Source: Trinickia sp. Y13 (lineage in GTDB: Bacteria; Pseudomonadota; Gammaproteobacteria; Burkholderiales; Burkholderiaceae). From it: a DNA stretch of 64,000 nucleotides. A program made the position numbers and the translations under genes. The DNA is taken from assembly GCF_029522115.1 (NCBI RefSeq), contig NZ_JAKWFK010000017.1, positions 44,262-108,261 on the forward strand. Direction: 5' to 3'. Below, piece after piece: positions 1 to 8,763 of the stretch (the first letter of the stretch is position 1; each line of letters begins with the position of its first letter). The notes beneath the pieces are model-generated. The model worked only from the letters and a program-made list of their open reading frames with translations, was not told the origin of the DNA and ran no database searches.

Positions 1-1
1 C

Positions 2-586
2 GAGTGCAACTACAACTGGAAGACGTTCATCGAGGTGTATCTCGAGGACTATCACGTCGTGCCGTTCCATCCGGGCCTCGGCAGCTTCGTCAATTGCGAC
101 GATCTGACGTGGGAGTTCGGCGATTGGTACAGCGTCCAGACGGTTGGCGTGCATAACGGGCTCGCCAAGCCCGGCAGCACGGTCTATCGCAAGTGGCACG
201 ACCAAGTGCTGCGCGTGCGCGACGGCGAACCGCCCGAATATGGCGCCATCTGGATGGTCTACTACCCAGGGCTCATGATCGAGTGGTACCCGCACGTGCT
301 CGTCGTCTCGTGGTTGATTCCGCGCGGCCCGCGCAAAACGACGAACATCGTGGAGTTCTACTATCCCGAGGAATTCGCCCTTTTCGAGCGAGAATTCGTC
401 GAAGCGGAGCGCGCGGCCTATATGGAGACGGCGCGCGAAGACGACGAGATCGGCGAGCGCATGGACGCCGGCCGCCTTGCTCTGCTCGAGCGCGGCGAAT
501 CGCAGGTCGGGCCGTATCAAAGCCCGATGGAAGACGGCATGCAGCATTTCCACGAGTTCCTGCGGCGCGAGCTCGGCGAAATCTGA
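2..586 (+). CDS. Aromatic ring-hydroxylating (Rieske) oxygenase alpha subunit, C-terminal part
   Basis: This is the 3' part of a gene that begins before the window; the reading frame is open from base 2. The visible 194 residues are the catalytic domain of a Rieske non-heme iron oxygenase large subunit. The mononuclear iron site is recognisable near the start as N-W-K-x-F-x-E followed by E-D-Y-H-x4-H, supplying the two histidine ligands. A late acidic segment (S-P-M-E-D-G-M) is the likely third, carboxylate ligand. The Rieske [2Fe-2S] domain would lie upstream and cannot be seen. Such enzymes dihydroxylate or demethylate aromatic or quaternary-amine substrates with electrons from a partner reductase. 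The substrate cannot be told from this fragment. It is followed closely by an intrinsic terminator, so it is the last gene of its transcript. Confidence 0.85.
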   Translation, partial: ECNYNWKTFIEVYLEDYHVVPFHPGLGSFVNCDDLTWEFGDWYSVQTVGVHNGLAKPGSTVYRKWHDQVLRVRDGEPPEYGAIWMVYYPGLMIEWYPHVLVVSWLIPRGPRKTTNIVEFYYPEEFALFEREFVEAERAAYMETAREDDEIGERMDAGRLALLERGESQVGPYQSPMEDGMQHFHEFLRRELGEI

Positions 587-626
587 GGCGGCGCGCGCCG
601 CGTGCGGCCAAGCGCCCCGATCGAAC

Positions 627-670
627 GACGGGCAAGACGGCGAACATGCCTCTTGCCCGTCTTTTTGTTT
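627..670 (+). terminator. Intrinsic terminator after the Rieske oxygenase gene
   Basis: A perfect 11-bp stem, GACGGGCAAGA paired with TCTTGCCCGTC, encloses a 13-base loop and is followed at once by TTTTTGTTT. It lies about 40 bases after the stop codon at 586. This is the clearest rho-independent terminator in the window. Confidence 0.85.
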
Positions 671-730
671 AGACTGCAATCAATCGTCCGCCATCCAAGC
701 GGGAGTTCGCTCGCCACCGAGGTGCCCATC

Positions 731-1603
731 ATGCCGCACACGCATTACACCACTCTCATTTCGGCCGAGAACCTGGCGGAGCGCTTATCCAGCGCACCCG
801 GCAGCGTTTTGGTCTTCGACTGCAGCTTCGACCTTGCCAATCCAAGCGCCGGCGAGCAAGCCTATGCAGCGGGCCATATCCCCGGCGCCCATTACTTGCA
901 CCTCGATCGCGACTTGTCTGGCGCCAAGACGGGCAAGAACGGCCGGCACCCGCTGCCTGCCCGCGATGCGCTCGTCGATACCCTCTGCAAACACGGACTG
1001 AAGGAGCGCCAGCAAGTCGTCGCTTACGATGCCCAAGGCGGCGGCTATGCAGCGCGCCTTTGGTGGCTCTTGCGCTGGCTCGGCCACGATTCGGTTGCCG
1101 TGCTCGATGGCGGCCTGCAAGCGTGGCAGGCCGCGGGACAAAAGCTCGACACCGCCGCGCCCGGCGCCGTGGCGCGCGGGGATTTCAAAGCCGCCGCCCC
1201 GCTTGCCGTGACCGTGGACGCCCAACACTTGCTGGCGAACCTGAAGGGTGGCCAACAGGTTGTCATCGATGCGCGCTCGCCTGACCGCTATCGCGGGGAA
1301 AACGAAACGATCGATCCTGTTGCAGGCCACATCCCCGGTGCGCTCAATCGCTTCTTCAAGGACAACCTGACGTCCGACGGGCGTTTCAAGTCGGCCCATA
1401 CGTTGCGCGCGGAGTTCGGCGCGGTCATGGGTCAAACATCGCCCGAGCACGTGGTGCTGCAATGCGGCTCGGGCGTCACCGCATGCCATAACGCGCTCGC
1501 GATGGAGGTAGCCGGCTTGCACGGCCCGGCGCTGTACGCGGGGTCATGGAGCGAGTGGTGCGCCGACCCGTCGCGCCCCGTCGCGACCGGGCCGAATCCT
1601 TGA
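731..1603 (+). CDS. sseA: 3-mercaptopyruvate sulfurtransferase (rhodanese family)
   Basis: The 290-residue product has two tandem rhodanese domains, an N-terminal inactive one (about 10-130) and a C-terminal catalytic one (about 160-285). The active-site loop near residue 245 reads C-G-S-G-V-T-A, which is the mercaptopyruvate sulfurtransferase form; thiosulfate sulfurtransferases usually carry C-R-K-G-V-T. It transfers sulfur from 3-mercaptopyruvate to cyanide or thiols in the cytoplasm. The start ATG at 731 is preceded by GAGGTG at good spacing; an upstream in-frame start at 602 would add an Arg-rich stretch lying across the terminator and is rejected. It stands alone, followed by an opposite-strand gene. 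The gene symbol is by family resemblance. Confidence 0.88.
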   Translation: MPHTHYTTLISAENLAERLSSAPGSVLVFDCSFDLANPSAGEQAYAAGHIPGAHYLHLDRDLSGAKTGKNGRHPLPARDALVDTLCKHGLKERQQVVAYDAQGGGYAARLWWLLRWLGHDSVAVLDGGLQAWQAAGQKLDTAAPGAVARGDFKAAAPLAVTVDAQHLLANLKGGQQVVIDARSPDRYRGENETIDPVAGHIPGALNRFFKDNLTSDGRFKSAHTLRAEFGAVMGQTSPEHVVLQCGSGVTACHNALAMEVAGLHGPALYAGSWSEWCADPSRPVATGPNP

Positions 1604-1640
1604 AGCGCGACGCTTGGCGCCATTCGGCGAACGCCCGCGG

Positions 1641-2219
1641 CTAACCGCCCGGTGAGTCTTTTAGCAGCCTAACGCCGGCCGACGAGTTTTTAGCGATGGA
1701 CGCCTGCGTGCCGAAGAGCCCATTTCTTAGCGCGTTGCCCGGCGCGCTCAAGTTGACCAACTCGACGGCGGATCCCGCAGGCAGGTCGCGCAGCCACCGG
1801 CTCAAGGGCGAGACGGTGATCAGATTGCCTGCCGGCGCCGATGCCGTGCCGTAGTAAAGCGCGATATCGGCCGGGTAATGCTGCGTGGGCACCGTGCGCA
1901 CGGCGACGAGATCCCCCGTGGCCCTCTGCTGCAAACGCCGCGGCAATGCCATCGTGGTTGAAGTCTCCCCGTCGAGAATATGCAGAAACTCGGGTTGCCC
2001 CGGCAGTTTCAACCATTTGACAGCAACGCGAATTCCCTTGAACACCCTTTTCGGCCAAGCCCGGCCGATGGGGGTCAAGACGATCGTGCGGCTGGGATCG
2101 CGAGCGGTAGACGTGCAGTAGCCGAGTGCGTTATTGCCCGTTTTACCGTCGGGAAGCGACACCATGTGGGTGGCAAGCGGAGGATGGCTCATCGTATCGG
2201 AAGAGCAGGTCCCCGCCAT
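1641..2219 (-). CDS. Uncharacterised protein
   Basis: I do not recognise this 192-residue product. The open frame is longer than expected by chance on this strand, and the composition is plausible for a soluble basic protein, with mixed hydrophobic stretches (for example A-D-I-A-L-Y-Y-G) and no obvious signal peptide or membrane segment. There are internal start candidates at M10 and M19, and none of the three has a convincing ribosome binding site. It sits alone between the sulfurtransferase (opposite strand, ending 37 bases away) and ndh. It could be a real orphan gene or a chance frame. No function is proposed. Confidence 0.4.
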   Translation of the reverse strand: MAGTCSSDTMSHPPLATHMVSLPDGKTGNNALGYCTSTARDPSRTIVLTPIGRAWPKRVFKGIRVAVKWLKLPGQPEFLHILDGETSTTMALPRRLQQRATGDLVAVRTVPTQHYPADIALYYGTASAPAGNLITVSPLSRWLRDLPAGSAVELVNLSAPGNALRNGLFGTQASIAKNSSAGVRLLKDSPGG

Positions 2220-2383
2220 ACGGCGCGGCGGGAGAGCGCTGCTTGATTGAAAACGGCAAGCCTACGCGGCCGGCGCCCTACCGATGACGAGCAGCAAATA
2301 ATTTCAGACCAAGTGAATCATGACGGATGGCCCGCGCGCCGGCGAGCCGTCTTGGGCACTCATGCGACCGCCCAGCGCAGCCG

Positions 2384-3733
2384 CTAATGCAGCTTGACGC
2401 GCGGCAGCGTCGTGCGCCGCAGCCAGTGCGCCACGGTATCGAGCATCATCCGTGGATAGCCGTGCAACGCCGCGATATGCAGCCGGTACAGCGACATATA
2501 CATGAAGCGGGCGAACAGCCCTTCGACGAGCATACTGCCGCCGATGAGCCCTCCCATCAGGTTGCCCACTGCACTGAAGTGTCCCAGCGATACGAGCGAG
2601 CCGAAATCGCGATACGTGAATTCCGGTAGGGCCTTGCCTTCGAGCCGATTCGACATCGCGCGCAGCAGAAAGCTCGCTTGTTGGTGCGCCGCCTGGGCGC
2701 GCGGCGGCACATTGCGCTCCTGCCCGGGCCATGGGCACGCCGCGCAATCGCCCAGAGCGAAGATGTTGTCGTCCAGTTCGGTTTGCAGGGTGCGACGCAC
2801 GCAGAGTTGGCCCAAGCGATTGACCGTAAGGCCGTCGAGCTGCCCGAGCACGGCCGGCGCCTTGATACCGGCCGCCCAAACGGTAAGGTCCGCGCGCACG
2901 CTTTTGCCGCTTGCCGTACGGACCACGCCGGGCGCCACTTCCGCCACCGTTTCGCCGATCATCAGCTTCACGCCCAGCTTGCGCAGCAACTCAGCCGTCG
3001 CGCTCGATACACGCTCCTGCAGCGCCGGCAAAATGCGGGGACCCGCCTCGATCAATACGATGCCGATGTCGTGACGTGGATCGAGCTTGTGCAAGCCATA
3101 GGCCGAGAGCACCTGCGCCGTATTGCGCAGTTCGGCGGACAACTCGACGCCGGTCGCACCGCCGCCCACGATCGCCACTTGAATGCGCGCCTCCGCCTCC
3201 GCGGAAGGTCCCAGCCCCGACTCCACGGTGGCGTGAGGTTGATGCTCGGCCCGCATGCACGCGGCGATGAGGCGCTTTCTGAACCGCTCCGCTTGCGCCA
3301 CGGTATCGAGTGCGATCGAATGCTCCGCCGCGCCCTGCACGCCGAAGAAATGCGTCGTGCTGCCGATCGCGATCACGAGCGTGTCGTACTCGAGCATGCG
3401 CTGCGGCAAGAGTTCGGCTCCGTCGGAATCGATGACGGGCGCGATCGTGATGCGCTTGGCGGCCCGATCGATGCCGACGAGATCGCCCTGCTGAAATTCG
3501 AACCCGTGCCAACGCGCCTGCGCCGCATATTCGAGTTCCTGCGTGAACGGGTCGAGACTGCCTGCCGCTACCTCGTGCAGTAAAGGCTTCCAGATGTGCG
3601 TCGGATAACGATCGACCAACGTGACGAGCGCGCGCGGCTCTTCGCCGTTCTTGAGCGCGCCGTAACGATCCCCGAGGCGCGTGGCCAATTCGAGCCCACC
3701 CGCACCTCCCCCCACGACGATAAAACGATGCAT
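2384..3733 (-). CDS. ndh: Type II NADH dehydrogenase (NDH-2)
   Basis: This 449-residue flavoprotein oxidises NADH and reduces quinone at the inner membrane without pumping protons. The N-terminus has the FAD-binding Rossmann motif V-G-G-G-A-G-G-L-E. A second, NADH-binding fold appears around residue 175 with V-G-G-G-A-T-G-V-E-L, and the conserved F-A-L-G-D-C FAD motif near residue 310. The C-terminal region, rich in Arg and hydrophobic residues, fits the membrane-binding helix of NDH-2. The ATG at 3733 directly precedes the FAD motif; the longer frame from 3826 adds 31 residues of no family resemblance. It is monocistronic here, downstream of polA on the same strand with a gap of about 160 bases. 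Confidence 0.9.
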   Translation of the reverse strand: MHRFIVVGGGAGGLELATRLGDRYGALKNGEEPRALVTLVDRYPTHIWKPLLHEVAAGSLDPFTQELEYAAQARWHGFEFQQGDLVGIDRAAKRITIAPVIDSDGAELLPQRMLEYDTLVIAIGSTTHFFGVQGAAEHSIALDTVAQAERFRKRLIAACMRAEHQPHATVESGLGPSAEAEARIQVAIVGGGATGVELSAELRNTAQVLSAYGLHKLDPRHDIGIVLIEAGPRILPALQERVSSATAELLRKLGVKLMIGETVAEVAPGVVRTASGKSVRADLTVWAAGIKAPAVLGQLDGLTVNRLGQLCVRRTLQTELDDNIFALGDCAACPWPGQERNVPPRAQAAHQQASFLLRAMSNRLEGKALPEFTYRDFGSLVSLGHFSAVGNLMGGLIGGSMLVEGLFARFMYMSLYRLHIAALHGYPRMMLDTVAHWLRRTTLPRVKLH

Positions 3734-3891
3734 GCCGATACCCCTATGCCGTTGATGATTCGGTTCGGTCGCGCGCTCATGGATCGCGGCGCGCGTGTCG
3801 TTCGGCCATTGTGCGCGAAGACGCATGCTCGCGCGAAGCCCTCACGGCTTATTGAAGCCATGCGGGCGCGAGCATGAGCCGGATCAGCGCA

Positions 3892-6669
3892 TCAATGCGC
3901 TTCCTCCCAGTTCGCGCCGACGCCCACTTCCGCCACGAGCGGCACCTTCAGGGCCGCGACGCCGCACATCAATTGCGGCAGCTTTTCGCGTACGACGGGC
4001 AGTTCGTCGTCGGGCACTTCGAGCACGAGTTCGTCATGCACTTGCATGATCATGCGGCTCTTGGCTTGCTCTCGTTCGAGCCACCCTTGCACCGCGATCA
4101 TCGACAATTTGATGAGATCGGCCGCCGTGCCTTGCATCGGCGCATTGATGGCTGCACGCTCGGCCGCTTGGCGGCGCGGACCATTGCCGCCGTTGATCTC
4201 GGGCAGCCACAGCCGGCGGCCGAAAACCGTTTCGACGTAGCCCTTCACCTTGGCGCTCGAACGCGTGTCCTCCATGTACCGAGCGACGCCGGGATAGCGC
4301 GCGAAGTAGCGATCGATATAAAGCTTGGCGGCGTCGCGCGTGATCCCGAGATTGGCGGCCAACCCGAACGAGCTCATCCCGTAGATCAAACCGAAGTTGA
4401 TGACTTTGGCGATGCGTCGCTGATCGCTCGAAACTTCGAGCGGCGTCACGCCGAACACCTCTGCCGCCGTCGCGCGGTGAATGTCCTCGCCTTGCGCGAA
4501 CGCGCGCAGCAACGATTCATCGCCGGAAATATGCGCCATGATGCGCAGCTCGATCTGCGAGTAGTCCGCCGAGATGATCTTGCTGCCTTCGGGGGCGATG
4601 AACGCCTCGCGGATGCGGCGGCCTTCCGCCGTGCGCACGGGAATGTTTTGCAGATTGGGGTCGTTCGAAGCGAGCCGCCCCGTCACGGCCACGGCCTGCG
4701 CGTAGTTCGTATGCACGCGGCCGGTTTTCGGATTCACCATGCGCGGCAGCTTGTCGGTATAGGTCGACTTGAGCTTCGACAAGCCGCGATGCTCCAATAG
4801 CAGTTTCGGCAAAGGGTAATCTTCGGCCAGCTTTTGCAGCACTTCTTCATCGGTGGAAGGCGCGCCGCTCGGCGTTTTCTTGATGACGGGCAGTTGCAGC
4901 CGCTCGAAGAAGATCTGCCCGATCTGCTTGGGCGAACCGAGATTGAACTCGCCGCCCGCAAGCGCATAGGCCTCGCCTTCGAGCTCGATGAGCCGCCCCG
5001 CGATTTCGCTGCTTTGACGGCGCAGCCGTTCGCTGTCGATCAAGACGCCGTTGCGCTCCATCTTGCGCAACACGCGCGCCGTGGGCAATTCGATGTCGCG
5101 ATAGACATACAGCAACCCGGGCTCGCGCTCGACCTGCGGAAACAGCGCCGTGTGCAATTGGAACGTGATGTCGGCGTCTTCGGCGGCGTACTCGGCCGCT
5201 TGCGCGAGCGCCACCTCGTCGAAACCGATCTGCTGCGCGCCCTTGCCCGCCACTTCTTCGTACTTGATGGTCTTGACGCCGAGATGACGCGACGCAAGGC
5301 TGTCCATGTCGTGCGGACGATGCGATTCGAGCACGTACGATTCGAGCAGCGTGTCGTGCTCGACGCCGTTCAGTTCGATGCCGTAGTTGGCGAGCACCTG
5401 CTCGTCGTACTTCAAATGTTGGCCCAGCTTCTTCTTCTCGGGGCTTTCGAGCCAGGGCTTGAGCTTGGCCAGCACCTCGTCGCGTGGCAGTTGAACGGGG
5501 GCGTCGGGCCCGCGATGGGCGACCGGGATGTAGGCCGCACAGCCGGCCCCGACCGATAGCGAAATCCCCACGAGTTCCGCTTGCATCGCGTCGAGCGAGG
5601 TCGTTTCGGTATCGAAGGCGGTCAGCGGCGCGCTGTCGATTTTCGCAAGCCAGGTATCGAAGTGCTCCCACGTCTGCACGGTTTCGTAGCAGCGCTCCGG
5701 CGCGATCGTCGGCGCAGGCTCGGCCGCGAGCATGCCTGTCGGCTCGGCCACGCCTGCCGCGGCCTGCGCATCTTCGGCGCCTTCGATCAACGTTTCGATC
5801 TCGCGCAGCCACGTTCTGAAGCCGTGCCGCATGAACAGATCGCGCAATTCGAGCGGGGACTCGGGGCGAGCGGGCAAGGTTTCCTCGATCGAGGCCACAT
5901 GCTCGGTCAGATCGCAGGCGCGTTCGACCGTGACGAGCTTTTTGGCGAGCGGCAGGAAATCGAGCGCGCGGCGCAGGTTTTCGCCGACGACGCCCTTGAT
6001 TTCGCTCGCATGCTCCACGATGCCGTCCAGCGTTTCATATTGCGCGAGCCATTTGACGGCCGTCTTCGGGCCGCATTTTTCGACGCCGGGCACGTTGTCG
6101 ACGGTGTCGCCGATCAGCGAAAGGTAATCGACGATACGCTCGGGCGGCACGCCAAACTTGGCGATGACGCCTTCGCGGTCGAGCGTCTCGTTCGTCATGG
6201 TGTTGACGAGCGTAACGTGGTTGCTGACGAGTTGGGCCAAGTCCTTGTCGCCCGTGGAGACGACGACGTGCATCCCTTCGCGCTCGGCCGCGGACGCAAG
6301 CGTGCCGATGACGTCGTCCGCTTCCACGCCGTCGATCATCAGCAGCGGCCAACCCAGCGCGCGCACGGCAAAATGGATCGGTTCGATCTGCTTGGCGAGG
6401 TCTTCGGGCATGGAGGGACGATGGGCCTTGTACTCCGGATACCAATCGTCACGGAACGTCTTGCCCTTTGCGTCGAAGACGCACGCGCTATACTCTGCCG
6501 TGACGTCCTTGCGCATGCGCCGCAACATGTTGATGAATCCGTAGAGCGCACCCGTCGGCTCGCCGTCGGGCCCGCGCAAGTCTGGCATGGCATGGTAGGC
6601 CCGATACAGATAGCTTGATCCGTCGACCAAAACGAGGGTCTTACCTTTCAGGTTCCGTTCTGCAGGCAT
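3892..6669 (-). CDS. polA: DNA polymerase I
   Basis: This 925-residue enzyme fills gaps and removes primers in replication and repair. Domains in order: 5'-3' exonuclease (about 1-290; acidic metal-binding stretches such as V-E-A-D-D-V-I-G), 3'-5' proofreading exonuclease (about 330-520; the intact F-D-T-E-T motif indicates active proofreading), and a family A polymerase domain (about 540-925). Polymerase motif A reads D-Y-S-Q-I-E-L-R, motif B R-R-x-A-K-V-I-N-F-G, and motif C M-Q-V-H-D-E-L-V. The length fits bacterial Pol I. I chose ATG 6669, since homologues begin with M-P-x-E-R-N-L-K-G-K; a start three codons upstream (6678) would overlap the divergent gene. The start codon is one base from that of the divergent LOG gene. 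Confidence 0.96.
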   Translation of the reverse strand: MPAERNLKGKTLVLVDGSSYLYRAYHAMPDLRGPDGEPTGALYGFINMLRRMRKDVTAEYSACVFDAKGKTFRDDWYPEYKAHRPSMPEDLAKQIEPIHFAVRALGWPLLMIDGVEADDVIGTLASAAEREGMHVVVSTGDKDLAQLVSNHVTLVNTMTNETLDREGVIAKFGVPPERIVDYLSLIGDTVDNVPGVEKCGPKTAVKWLAQYETLDGIVEHASEIKGVVGENLRRALDFLPLAKKLVTVERACDLTEHVASIEETLPARPESPLELRDLFMRHGFRTWLREIETLIEGAEDAQAAAGVAEPTGMLAAEPAPTIAPERCYETVQTWEHFDTWLAKIDSAPLTAFDTETTSLDAMQAELVGISLSVGAGCAAYIPVAHRGPDAPVQLPRDEVLAKLKPWLESPEKKKLGQHLKYDEQVLANYGIELNGVEHDTLLESYVLESHRPHDMDSLASRHLGVKTIKYEEVAGKGAQQIGFDEVALAQAAEYAAEDADITFQLHTALFPQVEREPGLLYVYRDIELPTARVLRKMERNGVLIDSERLRRQSSEIAGRLIELEGEAYALAGGEFNLGSPKQIGQIFFERLQLPVIKKTPSGAPSTDEEVLQKLAEDYPLPKLLLEHRGLSKLKSTYTDKLPRMVNPKTGRVHTNYAQAVAVTGRLASNDPNLQNIPVRTAEGRRIREAFIAPEGSKIISADYSQIELRIMAHISGDESLLRAFAQGEDIHRATAAEVFGVTPLEVSSDQRRIAKVINFGLIYGMSSFGLAANLGITRDAAKLYIDRYFARYPGVARYMEDTRSSAKVKGYVETVFGRRLWLPEINGGNGPRRQAAERAAINAPMQGTAADLIKLSMIAVQGWLEREQAKSRMIMQVHDELVLEVPDDELPVVREKLPQLMCGVAALKVPLVAEVGVGANWEEAH

Positions 6670-6670
6670 T

Positions 6671-7414
6671 ATGAACAAGAGAAAAGTGATTCCGAGTCTG
6701 CGATCGCTCGCAGATCAAGAACGCGCGACGGCCAAGAAGGCCCGCGCGTCGTGGCAGATGTTCACGATTATGGCAGAGTTCATCGAGGCGACCGAGTACC
6801 TCTCGGAGATCCGCCCGGCCGTAAGCATTTACGGTTCGGCGCGCCTCAAACCGAACTCGCCTTACTACAAACTCGCGACGCAAATCGCGCGCAAGGTGTC
6901 CGATGCCGGCTTCGCCGTCATCTCGGGCGGCGGCCCCGGCATCATGGAGGCGGCCAACAGAGGCGCGCATGCGGGCAAGGCGCCGTCGGTGGGCTTGAAC
7001 ATCGAGCTGCCGCACGAGCAATCGGGTAACCAATGGCAAGACATCACGCTACGTTTTCGCCATTTCTTCACGCGCAAGGTCACGTTCGTCAAGAATTCCG
7101 ATGCGGTCATCGTCATGCCGGGCGGCTTCGGCACGCTCGATGAACTGGCCGAAGTATTGACGCTGATTCAAACGAAGAAGTCGCGGCACGTGCCGATCAT
7201 TCTCGTCGGCAGCGAATTCTGGAAGGGGCTGCTGCATTGGTTCGAAACCGCCCTCGTGCCGATGAGGCTCATCAACCCCGAAGACATCAACCTCATGCAG
7301 GTGATCGACGATCCCGATCAAGTGCTCGAAGCGGTGCTCAAGTTTTATGAGGACCGCGGCGAGGCCGAGCCGCACGCGGCGAAGTCGGACGAGGATCGGA
7401 TGTTCTATCTTTGA
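6671..7414 (+). CDS. LOG-family protein (TIGR00730-type Rossmann fold)
   Basis: The 247-residue product carries the two LOG signatures: G-G-G-P-G-I-M-E-A near residue 95 and P-G-G-F-G-T-L-D-E near residue 155. Members act as nucleoside 5'-monophosphate phosphoribohydrolases; plant and some bacterial members release cytokinins, and the broader bacterial group is a housekeeping nucleotide hydrolase. Which activity applies here is not decided by sequence alone. The first 45 residues (K-K-A-R-A-S-W-Q-M-F-T) form the N-terminal extension common in Burkholderiaceae members, supporting ATG 6671. It is divergent from polA with one base between start codons, so any promoter must lie inside polA coding sequence. 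Confidence 0.85.
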   Translation: MNKRKVIPSLRSLADQERATAKKARASWQMFTIMAEFIEATEYLSEIRPAVSIYGSARLKPNSPYYKLATQIARKVSDAGFAVISGGGPGIMEAANRGAHAGKAPSVGLNIELPHEQSGNQWQDITLRFRHFFTRKVTFVKNSDAVIVMPGGFGTLDELAEVLTLIQTKKSRHVPIILVGSEFWKGLLHWFETALVPMRLINPEDINLMQVIDDPDQVLEAVLKFYEDRGEAEPHAAKSDEDRMFYL

Positions 7415-7483
7415 AGGGCTTTACGCCTAGGCGGAAGGCTGGGCGCTTCGGTCTTCAAGCCGTGCCTTCCGATGACACTGTTT

Positions 7484-7504
7484 GGCGGGCACGCGTCGCC
7501 CGCC
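7484..7504. terminator. Hairpin between converging LOG and lacI-type genes
   Basis: GGCGGGC and GCCCGCC form a perfect 7-bp stem around a 7-base loop, in the 91-base gap between two converging genes and ending two bases before the end of the regulator gene. Neither side has a T-tract, so it is at most a weak bidirectional transcription stop. Confidence 0.35.
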
Positions 7505-7505
7505 G

Positions 7506-8573
7506 CTAGCCTTCGCCGCACGCGCCGACATGCCCCGCGCCGCGAACCGGCGCCGTAGAGGCACGCTCCACTAGATGCGGCTCTGAAGTCACGCTCATCG
7601 GAACCTCCCCCGAAGGCGCCCCTTCCTCCCGACGCCTAGGCGTTTCGATCAATTCGAGAAGCGACGCGACCGCGAGTTCCGCCGCCTCCACCGTCGGCAC
7701 CGCGACCGTCGTCAACGCCGGTCGCGATTCTCGCGCAAGCTGAATATCGGTGATGCCAATCACCGATAGATCGCGCGGAACACACAGACCTAAATCGGCC
7801 GCTGCCTGCATCGCCCCCAGCGCCGGCAAATCGTTCGTCGTGAACAGCGCCGTCAGATCCGGATGCTGGCTCAGCAAATCGAGCGCCGAGGCATAGCCGC
7901 CCTGCGTCGTATCGGGCGCGTAAAGCACCGGCGCTGCGCGGCCATCGAGGCCAGCCGCTCGCATCGCATCGAGGAATCCGTCATAGCGCGCCGCATGAAT
8001 CCCGTATACCTTGCTGCCGACGATCGCCCCAATCCGCCGGTGGCCGAGCGACAACAAATGTTGCCCAGCCAATTCCCCGGCCAAACGAAAATCCACCGCG
8101 ACGCACGGCAGCCCCGGCGGGTCGAGCGGCCGCTCCCACATGCAAAGCACCACCGGCGCGCCACGCAACTGCGTCATCCGCAAATCCTCGAAGTCGAGGT
8201 TCGCATTCATTACCAGCACACCTTCCGATAGCGTGCCCGCGATTTGATCGAGGTATGCGCGTCCCGTCTGCGGATCGCCGTCGGTGTTGCAGATGATGAG
8301 GAACCGCCCCTGGCGACGCAGCGCGTTCTCCACCGCCAGCGCGAACTCCGGGTAGAACGGGTTCGCGATGCTCGACACCATCAGCGCGATCGTGGGCGCG
8401 CGTCCCTCGGCCAACGCGCGCGCCGGCAAATGCGGCCGGTAACCCAACTCGGCAATCGCATCGAGAACACGCTGGCGCGTCTTCTCGCCTACACGCCCCT
8501 TGTTGCGAAGCACGTTCGAGACCGTCGCCGACGTCACGCCGGCGCGCAAAGCCACTTCATTCAATGTCGGCAT
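7506..8573 (-). CDS. LacI-family transcriptional repressor of the galactoside operon
   Basis: The 355-residue protein has the LacI N-terminal helix-turn-helix (residues 1-25, T-L-N-E-V-A-L-R-A-G-V-T-S-A-T-V-S) followed by the hinge helix (L-P-A-R-A-L-A-E-G) and a periplasmic-binding-like effector domain from about residue 60 to 320. The last 40 residues are a low-complexity tail. It is divergent from an ABC ATPase and beta-galactosidase operon, and a 12-bp palindrome typical of LacI-family operators lies in the shared promoter region. The likely inducer is a galactoside or breakdown product (inference). It probably also limits its own transcription, since the operator is 140 bases upstream of its start. 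Confidence 0.88.
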   Translation of the reverse strand: MPTLNEVALRAGVTSATVSNVLRNKGRVGEKTRQRVLDAIAELGYRPHLPARALAEGRAPTIALMVSSIANPFYPEFALAVENALRRQGRFLIICNTDGDPQTGRAYLDQIAGTLSEGVLVMNANLDFEDLRMTQLRGAPVVLCMWERPLDPPGLPCVAVDFRLAGELAGQHLLSLGHRRIGAIVGSKVYGIHAARYDGFLDAMRAAGLDGRAAPVLYAPDTTQGGYASALDLLSQHPDLTALFTTNDLPALGAMQAAADLGLCVPRDLSVIGITDIQLARESRPALTTVAVPTVEAAELAVASLLELIETPRRREEGAPSGEVPMSVTSEPHLVERASTAPVRGAGHVGACGEG

Positions 8574-8712
8574 ATCTGCTCAATAAATGGGACGGTTATT
8601 CAGCATTTGCGTGATCGCGGCGATCGCGGCAAGATTGCCCGCACATTCAGTACGCATCTTCGGAGGAGCGGCCACTGCGCATCGCATGGTCGCCCTGGGC
8701 TAAGCGAGTTGA

Positions 8713-8724
8713 TTAAGCGCTTAA
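8713..8724. promoter_or_regulatory. LacI-type operator upstream of the galactoside operon
   Basis: TTAAGCGCTTAA is a perfect 12-bp palindrome with the central CG dyad common in LacI-family operators. It lies 39 bases before the start of the ABC ATPase, near where a promoter would be, and in the intergenic region shared with the divergent LacI-type gene. Assignment to that regulator is inference. Confidence 0.65.
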
Positions 8725-8763
8725 CCTACGACGACGCGCAGATTAAAACATGGAGACGAGGCG

